Positions 7,272-15,647 of a DNA stretch of 48,140 bases are shown piece after piece. The stretch lies in contig CANFGH010000011.1 in NCBI GenBank assembly GCA_947446285.1, forward strand, positions 1-48,140, given 5' to 3'. The notes beneath the pieces were generated by a model that worked only from the letters and a program-made list of their open reading frames with translations, ran no database searches and was not told where the DNA came from. Source of the DNA: Chloroflexota bacterium (lineage in GTDB: Bacteria > Chloroflexota > UBA11872 > UBA12225). Position 1 is the stretch's first letter. Every line of letters begins with the position of its first letter. The position numbers and the translations under genes are program-made.

Positions 7272-8293
7272 TCAGTCGGTCGCGAGGAGCGCCTGTGCGA
7301 GGATCCTCTCGGCGACTTCCATGGTCTTGATGGCATCGCGGAACGGTGATGAAGTCAGGTGTCGCCCGGTCAACAGGGAATCGATGAACTCGCGATCCTT
7401 CGCGAGGAACCCGCGCGCGTCTATCGTCCTGTCGGTTCCCGAGACCGCTTGCGCCTCGTAATGCACACCCTCTCCCGGCGCGGTGGTTGCGTCGAAGTAG
7501 TGCATGACACCCTCCTGATCTCCCTCGGCGCACGCTCCCGGGGCATGCATCTCGATCCGGAAGATCCGGCGTCCCGAGGCCCAGTTGCACAGGATGATCC
7601 CCTGGGAACCATTCGCGAACGTCAGTGAGGCGTGAATCCAGTTGATATCCGGCGTGCCAATCCGACGGCACCGGCTTTCGACGGCAACGACCTCGGCGCC
7701 ACTCTGGGTGCCACGGCCATCGCCGCATAGCCACCTGACAGTGTCGATCGCGTGGACGCAGTCGTCCATCATCCGGTCACGCGCACCGATCATCGGTTCG
7801 GGACCGGGCTTGTAGAACTGGACCATCGCTTGTAGAACTGGACCATCGCTTGGGTGATTGGACCGGAGGCGCGGACACGTTCCCGAAGCGTCACGAGAAT
7901 CGGAGCGGCCCGCCTTTGGAAGCCGACCTGGGTCACGACACTGGCGGTCTCGGCGAGGTGCGTCAGGATCCGCGCCTGATGCATCGAAAGACCAAGCGGC
8001 TTCTCGATCGCCAACGGGAGACCTTGCTGGAGGCACCAGACCCAGATGTCGTACATCAGGTGGGGTTGCCCGATCACAAAGACTCCGTCCGGCCTCATCT
8101 CCGACACCATGCGCCGGTAGTCCGAGTAGCGTCCCGCAATCCCATACCGGTCAGCCGTGGACGTCAGGGCGGCATCGTCAATGTCGGCAACCGCGACGAT
8201 GTCGACGTCAGGGAATGACGCCAATGACGGGTAGTGGACAGAGTTGGCGAGGCGGCCCGCACCGACCATCGCAATCCGGACCCGTTCCTTCAT
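7272..8293 (-). pseudogene. Gfo/Idh/MocA-family oxidoreductase, frameshifted
   Basis: Two overlapping frames together encode a NAD(P)-dependent sugar oxidoreductase. The N-terminal frame (from 8293) has the Rossmann motif GAGRLA and the EKP motif, then runs into KRWSSSTSPVPNR-stop. The second frame carries on from VQFYKPGPEP, including the MMDDCVHAIDTVRW catalytic segment, to 7272. The break coincides with an exact 20-bp tandem duplication at 7808-7852. Removing one 20-bp unit gives 1002 nt, the same length as the intact paralog at 44414. The start at 8293 (MKERVRIAMVGAG) matches the paralog start. It lies 34 nt after the NHL-repeat gene and heads the cassette. As read, the product would lose its C-terminal substrate domain. 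Confidence 0.92.
7808..7852. repeat. 20-bp tandem duplication causing frameshift
   Basis: TGTAGAACTGGACCATCGCT occurs twice in a row without mismatch (7811-7830 and 7831-7850), and the 20-bp period extends over 7808-7852 (2.25 copies). Twenty is not a multiple of three, so it shifts the Gfo/Idh frame. Confidence 0.97.
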
Positions 8294-8327
8294 CGAACTA
8301 TTCACTCCGATCCATCCACCCGACCCG

Positions 8328-9446
8328 TCAATCCAGGTCAATCCGGACGATACGGTGGTTCCCGGTATCCGCAACGAAGATCGTGTCGTCACCATCGACG
8401 GCGATCCCGTGAGGCGAGGAGAACTCGCCGATGCCGTTGCCCGCGGTCGCTTCGAAGGCGTCCATCCCTGGTACGCATGGCACCCCACACGGTCGGCCCC
8501 ACGACGCCAAGGGACGTCCATCCGGATCAACCTTCTGGACACGGTTCAAACCGGCATCAGCCACATGGATCGCACCATCCCGACCGAACGCGACGCCGGT
8601 AGGACGCATGAACTCGTCCGATCCAGTCCCCAATCGCCCAATGATGAGCGACGCGTAAGGAGAGATCGGCGCGATTTGATCGGGGGTTTGGTTTGCGAGG
8701 CCACCGACGATAATCTCAAGTCTGCTGTCGCCATCGTCGTCCATCGCATAGCGGTCGGTCTCGGCAATTGCCATCCTCCCGGTCCGGTCTACTGCCAGGC
8801 CAGCGATCTCGTACACATGCACACCATCGCTTGCGATCTTGGCAATCAAGCCGGTAACCGCTCCGTCGGGAGCCTGACAACAGATCCAGCTCGAAAGGAC
8901 CCGGATCAGGCCGTTCGACAGGTGAGTCCACGACGTGTAGATCGTGCCGTCAGGGCCAATGGCAATGGCCTGCGGTCCCTGAAGAACCATTCCAGCGGTC
9001 ACGAACGGCGCGACTTCCTTCTCGAAATCGGTCCCACGCGCGATCCCCGGGGCTGCCCACGCGTCCCGGAAACGACCTGAGGGCGAGAAGCGTTGAACGC
9101 GCTTGGTACCCCCAGTCTCGGTCACGTACACATCGCCGGTCGCATCCACAGCGATCCCGGAGATGTGGATGAATTCGCCCGGGCCGGACCCTGGACGTCC
9201 CCAGCTCGACAGGAAGATCCCACCTCGGGAAAACCGTTGGATGCGTTCGTTTCCGGTATCGACCACCAGAAGCGATCCTCCGGGTTCAATCGCGAGGGAC
9301 CGCGGCGCAATGAACTGCCCATCGCCACGACCGTGCGATCCCCAAGCAATGACCGGTGCCTGCGATGACCCGGCCTCCGCCCGAGTGGCACCCAGCGCAG
9401 CGATGCCTGCGGCAACGTGCCCAAGCATCCGCCGGGTCAGACGCAT
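8328..9446 (-). CDS. Secreted NHL-repeat beta-propeller protein
   Basis: 372 aa. The N-terminus MRLTRRMLGHVAAG...AEA is an export signal with an Arg pair (R5-R6) as in twin-arginine signals, probably cut after residue 25. The rest is built of NHL-type repeats, seen as 'GIAVD-GD-YV-ETG--RVQRF-P-G' and 'TGNHRIVRID' units, which form a propeller used for binding, sometimes with lyase activity. The ATG at 9446 is chosen over the longer frame from 9488 because it places the signal peptide at the start. It lies 34 nt upstream of the Gfo/Idh pseudogene and is probably co-transcribed with the cassette. No ligand can be deduced. Confidence 0.78.
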   Translation of the reverse strand: MRLTRRMLGHVAAGIAALGATRAEAGSSQAPVIAWGSHGRGDGQFIAPRSLAIEPGGSLLVVDTGNERIQRFSRGGIFLSSWGRPGSGPGEFIHISGIAVDATGDVYVTETGGTKRVQRFSPSGRFRDAWAAPGIARGTDFEKEVAPFVTAGMVLQGPQAIAIGPDGTIYTSWTHLSNGLIRVLSSWICCQAPDGAVTGLIAKIASDGVHVYEIAGLAVDRTGRMAIAETDRYAMDDDGDSRLEIIVGGLANQTPDQIAPISPYASLIIGRLGTGSDEFMRPTGVAFGRDGAIHVADAGLNRVQKVDPDGRPLASWGRPCGVPCVPGMDAFEATAGNGIGEFSSPHGIAVDGDDTIFVADTGNHRIVRIDLD

Positions 9447-9503
9447 GATCGGCCGCCAAACCATTCGACCGTCGCACGTGGCCGCCAATCCTGCCCCATA
9501 CGG

Positions 9504-10451
9504 TCAGTACCCCAGTGACTTGTCGACCAAGTTGATGAGCGGTTCGCCGGTGATGTAGCGACGGAGATTTTCGGCAAAGATGTCGACCCCACGTTGACGC
9601 GTGAACGGGGTCGATGCGCCGTTGTGCGGTGTCACAAGAGTGTTCGGCGCCGACCAGAACGGGCTATCTGCGGGCAACGGTTCCACCGAATGAGCGTCCA
9701 GGCCGGCACCCGCAATCCAACCCTCGTTCAAGGCGCGAAGGAGGGCATCGTCATCGGCGATTCCGCCTCGTGAGAAACAGATGTAATATGCCGTCCGCTT
9801 CATCGCGCGGAACTCGGCCTCGCCCAGCATGCCGGTGGTCTCTGGCGTCCGAGGTGCGGTCACCACAATGAAGTCCGACTCCCCCAGGAACTCGTGGAGT
9901 TGGTCCTGTCGGTACAGGTGATCCACATTTGGCGTCGGTTGGGGCGTCCGGCGAATCCCGACGACCCGCATGTGAAATGCCTTGCACTTGAACGCGAGGT
10001 CGACCCCGGAATATCCGAGACCGATGATCCCGCAAGTGAGGCCGCTCAGTTCCGGGTGGCTCCATGCATCCCATCGGCGCTCCGCCTGCGCACGCATCCA
10101 CCGGGGCATGTCGCGGTTGAGCATCAGCATGAGCATCATCGCGTGTTCGGCGAGCGGGATCGCGCCGTTGCTCTTGCACGACGTCGCGATCACCGGACTT
10201 TCGATGAATGCTGGATACATCAGTTCATTCGGACCGGCGGCCCAACTCTGGACCCACTTGAGCCGGGTCGCCCTCTCGAGTGCAGTTTCCGACACGTGCC
10301 CTGCGACGACATCGGCTTCGTGAATCACCGCTTCGAGATCCTCGCGCCGCGAGAAATAGCGAACGTCAGCCGTTGGCGATGCCCCACGGATCTGCGCCAG
10401 CTGCGGGTCGGTCACGGCACCGGAGATCAGTACAACAAGGCTCGTAGTCAT
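9504..10451 (-). CDS. D-2-hydroxyacid dehydrogenase
   Basis: 315 aa. Canonical family member with Rossmann motif GLGYSG (144-149), catalytic R228 (SRGG), E257 (SVEPLP) and H276 (TPHNGAS). After the second Rossmann strand the sequence is GIRR (165-168) with no acidic residue, which in this family points to NADP(H). It should interconvert a 2-keto acid and a D-2-hydroxy acid. A Shine-Dalgarno-like AAAGGAAAA lies just before the ATG at 10451. It ends 57 nt before the NHL gene and may open that operon. It is distinct from the glycine-less paralogs at 6180 and 45464. Confidence 0.87.
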   Translation of the reverse strand: MTTSLVVLISGAVTDPQLAQIRGASPTADVRYFSRREDLEAVIHEADVVAGHVSETALERATRLKWVQSWAAGPNELMYPAFIESPVIATSCKSNGAIPLAEHAMMLMLMLNRDMPRWMRAQAERRWDAWSHPELSGLTCGIIGLGYSGVDLAFKCKAFHMRVVGIRRTPQPTPNVDHLYRQDQLHEFLGESDFIVVTAPRTPETTGMLGEAEFRAMKRTAYYICFSRGGIADDDALLRALNEGWIAGAGLDAHSVEPLPADSPFWSAPNTLVTPHNGASTPFTRQRGVDIFAENLRRYITGEPLINLVDKSLGY

Positions 10452-10537
10452 CTTTTTTCCTTTGCCACTGCCGGACCGTAATGTACTCGGGTACGGACTA
10501 CCGGTGTTCGGCGCGGTCGCAACCCAAGAGTGACGGG

Positions 10538-11002
10538 TCAGTCATCCGCGGGATCCAGATGAACCCTCGACCGGATCAAGGCACGGCTTCGGTAGTCAAT
10601 GAGATCCTCGATGCGCGAGGAAATCTGGGATCGCACGCGCGCCGAGATCAAGGCGTCGTCGATCCAGTGATCGATCCGTGCATCAGTGACCGCATCGCTG
10701 GCCAGTTCCATTTCGGAGGCCGACATCGCGACAATCCGCGCATCGATGCGCTCGTCAATCCGTGCGTCGACATGGTCATGTAGGAGGTCGCGAATGCGGC
10801 CGGCGACGCGTTCGTCCGTCATCCATTCCTCAATCCGGGCAATCGTGATCGAATCGGTCATCGCGACCAAACGGGCACGAACGCCCGGATCGACCCTCGC
10901 CTCGATCCGGGCCATGGTCATCGCACGGACCAACGCGTCATCAATCCAGTAGTCAACCACGGCGGCAACCCGAGACTCAGCGCGGGTTCTGGCGTCACTC
11001 AT
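10538..11002 (-). CDS. Repeat-rich Arg/Ile/Asp helical protein, unknown function
   Basis: 154 aa with strongly biased composition: runs of 'ARIDxRIDARI' and two related blocks, VDYWIDDALVRAMTMARI near the N-terminus and IDHWIDDALISARVRSQI near the C-terminus. The pattern predicts amphipathic helices or a coiled coil with internal duplication. There is no signal, membrane segment or catalytic motif. The start at 11002 is chosen because TATCTT lies exactly 6 nt upstream and no Shine-Dalgarno site is present. It lies between the DUF-type gene at 11044 and the dehydrogenase at 10451. I do not recognise the family. A low-complexity spurious frame is possible but unlikely given the upstream signal. 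Confidence 0.6.
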   Translation of the reverse strand: MSDARTRAESRVAAVVDYWIDDALVRAMTMARIEARVDPGVRARLVAMTDSITIARIEEWMTDERVAGRIRDLLHDHVDARIDERIDARIVAMSASEMELASDAVTDARIDHWIDDALISARVRSQISSRIEDLIDYRSRALIRSRVHLDPADD

Positions 11003-11008
11003 GGGGTG

Positions 11009-11014
11009 AAGATA
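11009..11014 (-). promoter_or_regulatory. -10 hexamer of leaderless repeat-protein gene
   Basis: TATCTT on the minus strand ends 6 nt before the ATG at 11002; no Shine-Dalgarno sequence is present. Confidence 0.5.
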
Positions 11015-11043
11015 GCTGGTCGGGCGGAACCATTTGCCGGTGT

Positions 11044-11499
11044 TCAGGTGCCCGCACGGTACCGCGCACGATTGGTCCGAGGACCGTGTTCCAGTTCGCA
11101 CCGTCCGAGCGCCTCCAGCGGCGGCGGAACGTACACGGCAAACCGTCCGCGGTACCCATTCCGAAGGCCATACCACCCACCAATAGAGTTCGAAGGATCG
11201 CGGGCCCATGCCTCCACACTGCCCTCGGCCGGCGTGCGTTGTTCGTCGGCCCCACCGAGGTCGACCCAATCTCCGCGCTCCATCAACATCTCTTGGAGGT
11301 CATCGACGCATCGCGCATCGTAATGCAGGACCGTCTTGCCGACGGTACACACCAGGATCTTGCGCCCGGCAACCTCCCCGAGGTGCATTGTGTATGCCGA
11401 CGTCCCCGGCGCCGTCGTGAGATGCCACGGGTTCCCCGCATCACATGTCTCGTTACCCGGAAACGACCCTGACGGCTTTTCGCTTGACACCCCGTCCAT
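11044..11499 (-). CDS. Conserved hypothetical protein, resembles DUF6855-type
   Basis: 151 aa. The segments VCTVGKTVLHYDARCVDDL, WVDLGGADEQ, EGSVEAWARDPSN, GGWYGLRNGYRGRFAVYVPP and a C-terminal 'LEHGPRTNR' form a compact conserved pattern that I associate from memory with the DUF6855 family. No biochemical role is known to me. There is no signal peptide. The ATG at 11499 follows GAGGTGAGGG within about 10 nt; the frame also extends upstream into the heparinase gene, which I reject as coding. It lies between the heparinase-like lyase and the repeat-rich protein. Confidence 0.7.
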   Translation of the reverse strand: MDGVSSEKPSGSFPGNETCDAGNPWHLTTAPGTSAYTMHLGEVAGRKILVCTVGKTVLHYDARCVDDLQEMLMERGDWVDLGGADEQRTPAEGSVEAWARDPSNSIGGWYGLRNGYRGRFAVYVPPPLEALGRCELEHGPRTNRARYRAGT

Positions 11500-11584
11500 C
11501 ACGCCACCCTCACCTCGGCGATCGTCCAGACAGGCCGTGGGGTGATCGCCCAACACCGAATTGCCGCAGCATACACCTGGGGAC

Positions 11585-13582
11585 TTACCCGTGCACCGAA
11601 CACGCGAGTTTCCATTCGCCGTTCGAAAGTGCGCCCAGAGCGTGCAACCGGACACGCCAGATGCGGTCCCCCCAAACCCGCTGGAGACGGGGATCAGTGG
11701 TGGAAATCTCCTCGATTTCAGGTTCAAGCAGCAACCAGACGCCATCGCCCCCGCGTCCGTGGTGCACCGCCGAGTAGGAAACGGAAAGCGCGCGACCGGG
11801 TGAGGAAATCTGGAGCAGGCCCGGAGCGACCGCGACCGGCAACCCAGACACCATCAGCGACAGCGAAAGCCGGTGGGGGGGCTCAGACGCCAGGTCCCAC
11901 GTGTCAGAGATGGTGATGACGCCGTCAGGCGAGGTGACCGGGTCACGGTCGAGGGTAATCGCGCGCCACCAGTCGCGAATTCCTGCCTCCTCGGGGTACG
12001 CCCCTGCCAGGTTCATGCGCATCGTCACCCGGTCAGGTGCCACATCACACCCAACCACACGCGCGCCGAACTGCCGTCCGGGCGATTGGTCAAACCCGTC
12101 GACCGACGGCAGGTTGTGGTAACCGCTCTGCATCGTCCAGATGGAATAGCGTTCGGGACCGAAGGTCTTGGCCGAGTAGGTCTCAACCCCGACGTCAACA
12201 AGGACCGGATGGCCGTCGACCGCAATAATGAACGAACCCACATCATTGTGATTGTGGGAGTCACCGTTGTGGCCGGCACGTGCGGAGACGAAGAGCCCCC
12301 TCGGATCGCCAGCCCGGGCACGCGCAACGAGAACCTGCACGTCACGCAGCCACGCGTCCCCGATCAGTGGCGGGCGCGCTTCGATAGACGCGTTCCCGAG
12401 TTCCGAAGCCCCAAAGAGTGCCGGCAACGTCCGCCCGATTGAGAGGATGTTGTCGCCAATCACTGGTTTCCGTTGGGGCCGCTGGTCGGCTTCGTCCACG
12501 CGACCACGAACGACGTTCCGTGAGGCGGCATACGCACCGTGGGCCGACAGCGCAGAATCTCCTGTCCGGAGGCCGAACCGCCACGCAAGGTCGGCATCGA
12601 CAGTTACCCGGGCTACCCCGTCGGCATAGTTGACGTACCAGTCACCGGAGACGTGCGTCCTCGGCAGGTACAACCCGATCTCACGGACAAGCGGCAGATC
12701 CCAAACGGCCAGCACCCCGTCACTAGCCAGATGAAGCCATTCGAGCGCCTCGAACAGGCTTGCGCCGGCACGCTGCCAGTAGACCGTTCCCTCATCACAA
12801 CCGCCATCGGCGCCGTAACCATTCAGGAAGACATCCATCCCGGCGATGCATCTGGACAGCAGCTCAAGCCGAACTTCCGGATCGGTCTCGATGAGCAGGA
12901 TGCATGCGATCAAGTTGGAATGGATCCACGGGTTCCAGTTGTTGTCGGGCCGGTTCCCGCAGCGTAACCATGGCCACCAGGCGACATTCCGGTACGGGTC
13001 GATCAGTCTCGCGCGGATCTCGTGCTCGATACGGTCGGTCACAATGGCCGTGTGGGGGTCGGCGTCGATGCGCGCGCCGAGCAGCGATCGCGTCCACGCG
13101 AGCAACGCACCGGTCTCGGCGGCAAAGAGGTCGACGACCGGATAGGTGACCTCTGGCAGGCCAGCATGAGGGTGGAGGGGCGCAAAACTGTGGGGAGGAA
13201 TCCCCCAGAAACTCTCCTCGCAGATCGCCCAGATGCCGTTTATGACCGCATCGAGGAAGCGGCCTTGCCCTTCAGCGCACTCGGCCAGGACCAGATGGTG
13301 CAGGGCATGGCGGCGCGTGAAGTGCACTTCCTCAAACCGCGAACGGTTGCCACTGCGTCGGAACTCCAGAAAGGTCGTTGCCCTGACAGGTGCCCAGTCA
13401 TAGTCGTGCCAAGCGTCACCCTGGCCAACGAGTTCCTGGCGCTGGGTCTCGGGAAGCGCGTTCCAAGCCTCGCGGCTCTCCACGGGCGGGAACGGTTGCC
13501 AGTCGCCAGGGAGTGACAAGTGCGCGCGCAGCCGGTTGGGCGTCAACCGTTCGGAGAGGATGTCCCGGGTTTCCTTGGCCAT
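11585..13582 (-). CDS. Heparinase II/III-family polysaccharide lyase
   Basis: 665 aa. N-terminal alpha/alpha toroid with 'NNWNPWIHSN' (214-223) and 'EGTVYWQRA' (264-272, candidate catalytic Tyr268). The C-terminal beta-sandwich carries the signature HNGDSHNHNDVGSF (438-451) and 'VLVDVGVETYS'. Members cleave uronic-acid-containing polysaccharides such as heparin or alginate oligomers by beta-elimination. There is no signal peptide, so it probably acts on imported oligosaccharides in the cytosol. GATAAT lies 6 nt before the ATG at 13582, with no Shine-Dalgarno site. Neighbouring dehydratase, SelA-like, dehydrogenase and sialidase genes fit breakdown of acidic glycans. The exact substrate is unknown. 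Confidence 0.87.
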   Translation of the reverse strand: MAKETRDILSERLTPNRLRAHLSLPGDWQPFPPVESREAWNALPETQRQELVGQGDAWHDYDWAPVRATTFLEFRRSGNRSRFEEVHFTRRHALHHLVLAECAEGQGRFLDAVINGIWAICEESFWGIPPHSFAPLHPHAGLPEVTYPVVDLFAAETGALLAWTRSLLGARIDADPHTAIVTDRIEHEIRARLIDPYRNVAWWPWLRCGNRPDNNWNPWIHSNLIACILLIETDPEVRLELLSRCIAGMDVFLNGYGADGGCDEGTVYWQRAGASLFEALEWLHLASDGVLAVWDLPLVREIGLYLPRTHVSGDWYVNYADGVARVTVDADLAWRFGLRTGDSALSAHGAYAASRNVVRGRVDEADQRPQRKPVIGDNILSIGRTLPALFGASELGNASIEARPPLIGDAWLRDVQVLVARARAGDPRGLFVSARAGHNGDSHNHNDVGSFIIAVDGHPVLVDVGVETYSAKTFGPERYSIWTMQSGYHNLPSVDGFDQSPGRQFGARVVGCDVAPDRVTMRMNLAGAYPEEAGIRDWWRAITLDRDPVTSPDGVITISDTWDLASEPPHRLSLSLMVSGLPVAVAPGLLQISSPGRALSVSYSAVHHGRGGDGVWLLLEPEIEEISTTDPRLQRVWGDRIWRVRLHALGALSNGEWKLACSVHG

Positions 13583-13588
13583 GCCGAG

Positions 13589-13594
13589 ATTATC
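13589..13594 (-). promoter_or_regulatory. -10 hexamer of leaderless heparinase-like gene
   Basis: GATAAT on the minus strand ends 6 nt before the ATG at 13582, with no Shine-Dalgarno sequence between. Confidence 0.5.
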
Positions 13595-13657
13595 CCCCGC
13601 AGTCCCGGGGCCAACCGTGGCGCACCATTGAACATCCGGGCGCCCCGAAGACGATGC

Positions 13658-14872
13658 TCATGCCGAACGCAGGATCCGGCGGAGGACATCGGCAATGACC
13701 GATGCCTCGCCGGGCTTGAGGGTCTGTGGATTGACGTGGAACCCGTCGTCACCCTCGTTCCAGACCGCAATCCGGGGACGGTTTCCCATCAGGCGAACTT
13801 GCATCTGGTCGCGCGTGAGTGGTGCCTCGGGCCCGAATGTCACCAGGGCACGTGGCATCGGTTGGCCCGACTCCGATGGCCAGACCCGGGTTGCAACCAC
13901 TCCCCGGATGCCGTCCACGCCATCGATCACGGTCCGGACGTCGGCTTCGTAGCGCCGGGCAAGCGCGGTGAAGTCGGTCGCGAGGTACCACTCGACCGCG
14001 GCGACGATCCCGCAGATCTCCTCCTTGCCAACCTTCATCGGGCGCCCGATCAGTGGATTCGGGCTGCCCTGGCGCGTAATCGAATCGATCAGGTCTGGCC
14101 GGCCCAGCAGAAGCCCGGTCGGGGCCGGGCCACACAAACCCTTGCCTCCGGAGAAGATCGCAAGGTCCACCCCTAGCCCGGCAACGCTTTCGGGCGCACT
14201 CTCGATGATCCCCGCCTCATGCAGGGCTTGCGCCCACGGGACAGGGCCGCCATTGCCAGAGAAATGCCAGAGGTTCTCGACGGCAGGGAGCTGCGATGCG
14301 GCGTCAACGATGACCGGAACCCCATGCGCATGCGCAATCTTCACGACCTCACCGATTGGCAAGGCACCATACGTATGCGGCCCATTCGGCACCATCAGCA
14401 CGGCCGCGACGGATCCATCAAGGACCCGCACGAGTTCTTCCTGGGAGGTGCGCACCCCGCGCAATGATTCCTCACGGGTCGGGCCAATCTCCACAAACGT
14501 GATCCCGGTCGACCGCACCGAAAAGTCATACGAGAATCGTTCACAACGGTGAATCACCACCTTGGTGGGAACACCGGGAACCGTTCCCGGGTGCGGGAAG
14601 GCGGCCATGACCGCCGGGTCGTCCCCGCTGATGCACGCAGCCGTGGCAAGGACAAGACCGGCGGTAGCACTTGAGCAGATGTAGGCCGCGTCATTGCGCG
14701 TCAGCTGTGCGATGCGGCGACCGGCAGCAGCAAGCAACTCGTCGATCAGGACGTACGACCCACTCGCCTCGCGCATCGCGGCGATCACCGGCTCCGGCAT
14801 CAGCGAACCGCTCACCCGGGTTGCCGTCCCGAACCCGTTGATCACGGGTACTACGCCCAGTGCCTCGTACAT
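13658..14872 (-). CDS. SelA-like PLP-dependent enzyme (ammonia-lyase/aldolase type)
   Basis: 404 aa, fold type I PLP enzyme. It shows the opening 'VVPVINGFGTATRVSG', phosphate-binding region SSATAGL (67-73), D190 in VIVDAASQLP, and the Schiff-base K244 in IFSGGKGLCGPAPTG. These match the SelA-like family that includes D-glucosaminate-6-phosphate ammonia-lyase, not true selenocysteine synthase; no selB or tRNA-Sec lies nearby. GGAGG stands 8 nt before the ATG at 14872. As the first gene of the minus-strand catabolic block it may act on an amino-sugar acid released from glycans, which is inference from context. Confidence 0.82.
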   Translation of the reverse strand: MYEALGVVPVINGFGTATRVSGSLMPEPVIAAMREASGSYVLIDELLAAAGRRIAQLTRNDAAYICSSATAGLVLATAACISGDDPAVMAAFPHPGTVPGVPTKVVIHRCERFSYDFSVRSTGITFVEIGPTREESLRGVRTSQEELVRVLDGSVAAVLMVPNGPHTYGALPIGEVVKIAHAHGVPVIVDAASQLPAVENLWHFSGNGGPVPWAQALHEAGIIESAPESVAGLGVDLAIFSGGKGLCGPAPTGLLLGRPDLIDSITRQGSPNPLIGRPMKVGKEEICGIVAAVEWYLATDFTALARRYEADVRTVIDGVDGIRGVVATRVWPSESGQPMPRALVTFGPEAPLTRDQMQVRLMGNRPRIAVWNEGDDGFHVNPQTLKPGEASVIADVLRRILRSA

Positions 14873-15040
14873 CTATCCGCCCTCCGACTTTGACGAGTTG
14901 CGTCCCAAGAACGCCAGCGTAGGGCAAATCAGGTCCGGACGGTCGGCGGGATGTTGCGTGCCCGCTGCCCCCCTGACCCTATGTGGCTTGGCAGCAACCA
15001 CGAACTAGCCTGAATGGGCGCGTCACACCACCCTGCATGC

Positions 15041-15256
15041 CCTGCCGGCGAGGGCGCCGGCGTTCCCAGGAAGGACACCACCACGAACCACGTAGCTTCC
15101 CGACTTTCGCCGCATCGGGCTTGGGAGCCACGCAAAAACTGACAAGATCATTCAGGGAACTTCGTCACCCTGGGAGCGCCGGCGTCCTCGCCGGCCCGTC
15201 TCTCGATTCCGAGGGTCTTAACCAGGCCGGAAACACCGCCAAACTATCGACGCACG
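15041..15256. repeat. 216-bp repeat element, copy A, with terminal-type inverted repeats
   Basis: First of two direct copies (period 238 bp) in a stretch without genes (14873-15647). Inside it, 15044-15067 and 15172-15195 form a 24-bp inverted repeat with two mismatches, built on GCCGGCGAGG...CGCCGGCG. The core between the arms is shared with copy B and includes CGTAGCTTCCCGACTTTCGC. No transposase or ORF of its own is present. Confidence 0.85.
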
Positions 15257-15278
15257 AAAAACCCCACCGGGCACATCC

Positions 15279-15494
15279 CCTGCCGGCGAGGGCGCCGGCG
15301 CTCCCGGGCAGGACACCACCACAAACCACGTAGCTTCCCGACTTTCGCCGCATCGGGCTTGGGAGCCAAGCAAGAACCCACAAGATCAGTCAGGGCAAAT
15401 CGGCACCCTGGGAGCGCCGGCGCCCTCGCCGGCCCATCTCTCCATTCCGGCCAGCCTCTCCCATCTGGAAACACCGCCAAACCGTCCATGCACG
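15279..15494. repeat. 216-bp repeat element, copy B, with perfect inverted repeats
   Basis: Second copy of the element. Here the arms 15282-15305 and 15410-15433 are perfect 24-bp inverted repeats separated by 104 bp. The region up to 15647 contains only this pair of elements and a short leader for the next gene. It looks like a non-autonomous, dispersed palindromic repeat. Confidence 0.88.
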
Positions 15495-15647
15495 CCACAA
15501 CCGAACCGCAGACCACTGCTGGGCGCTCCCATGACGACTAGCACCACGAAGGGATCCACCACACGTTGCAGACGCCCTCGCCCTACTGCATCGTTTACGG
15601 TTGATGAACACCGAGCCCCGCGCGTCCCACTCCGAAGGAAAACCACC

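Noticed and set aside
7808-7852. Short direct repeats as a CRISPR fragment
   Set aside because: The two 20-bp units are immediately adjacent with no spacers and lie inside a coding sequence.
13658-14872. Selenocysteine synthase (selA) proper
   Set aside because: The protein is the SelA-like type; no selB, selD, tRNA-Sec or in-frame TGA recoding is seen, and the neighbours are catabolic genes.
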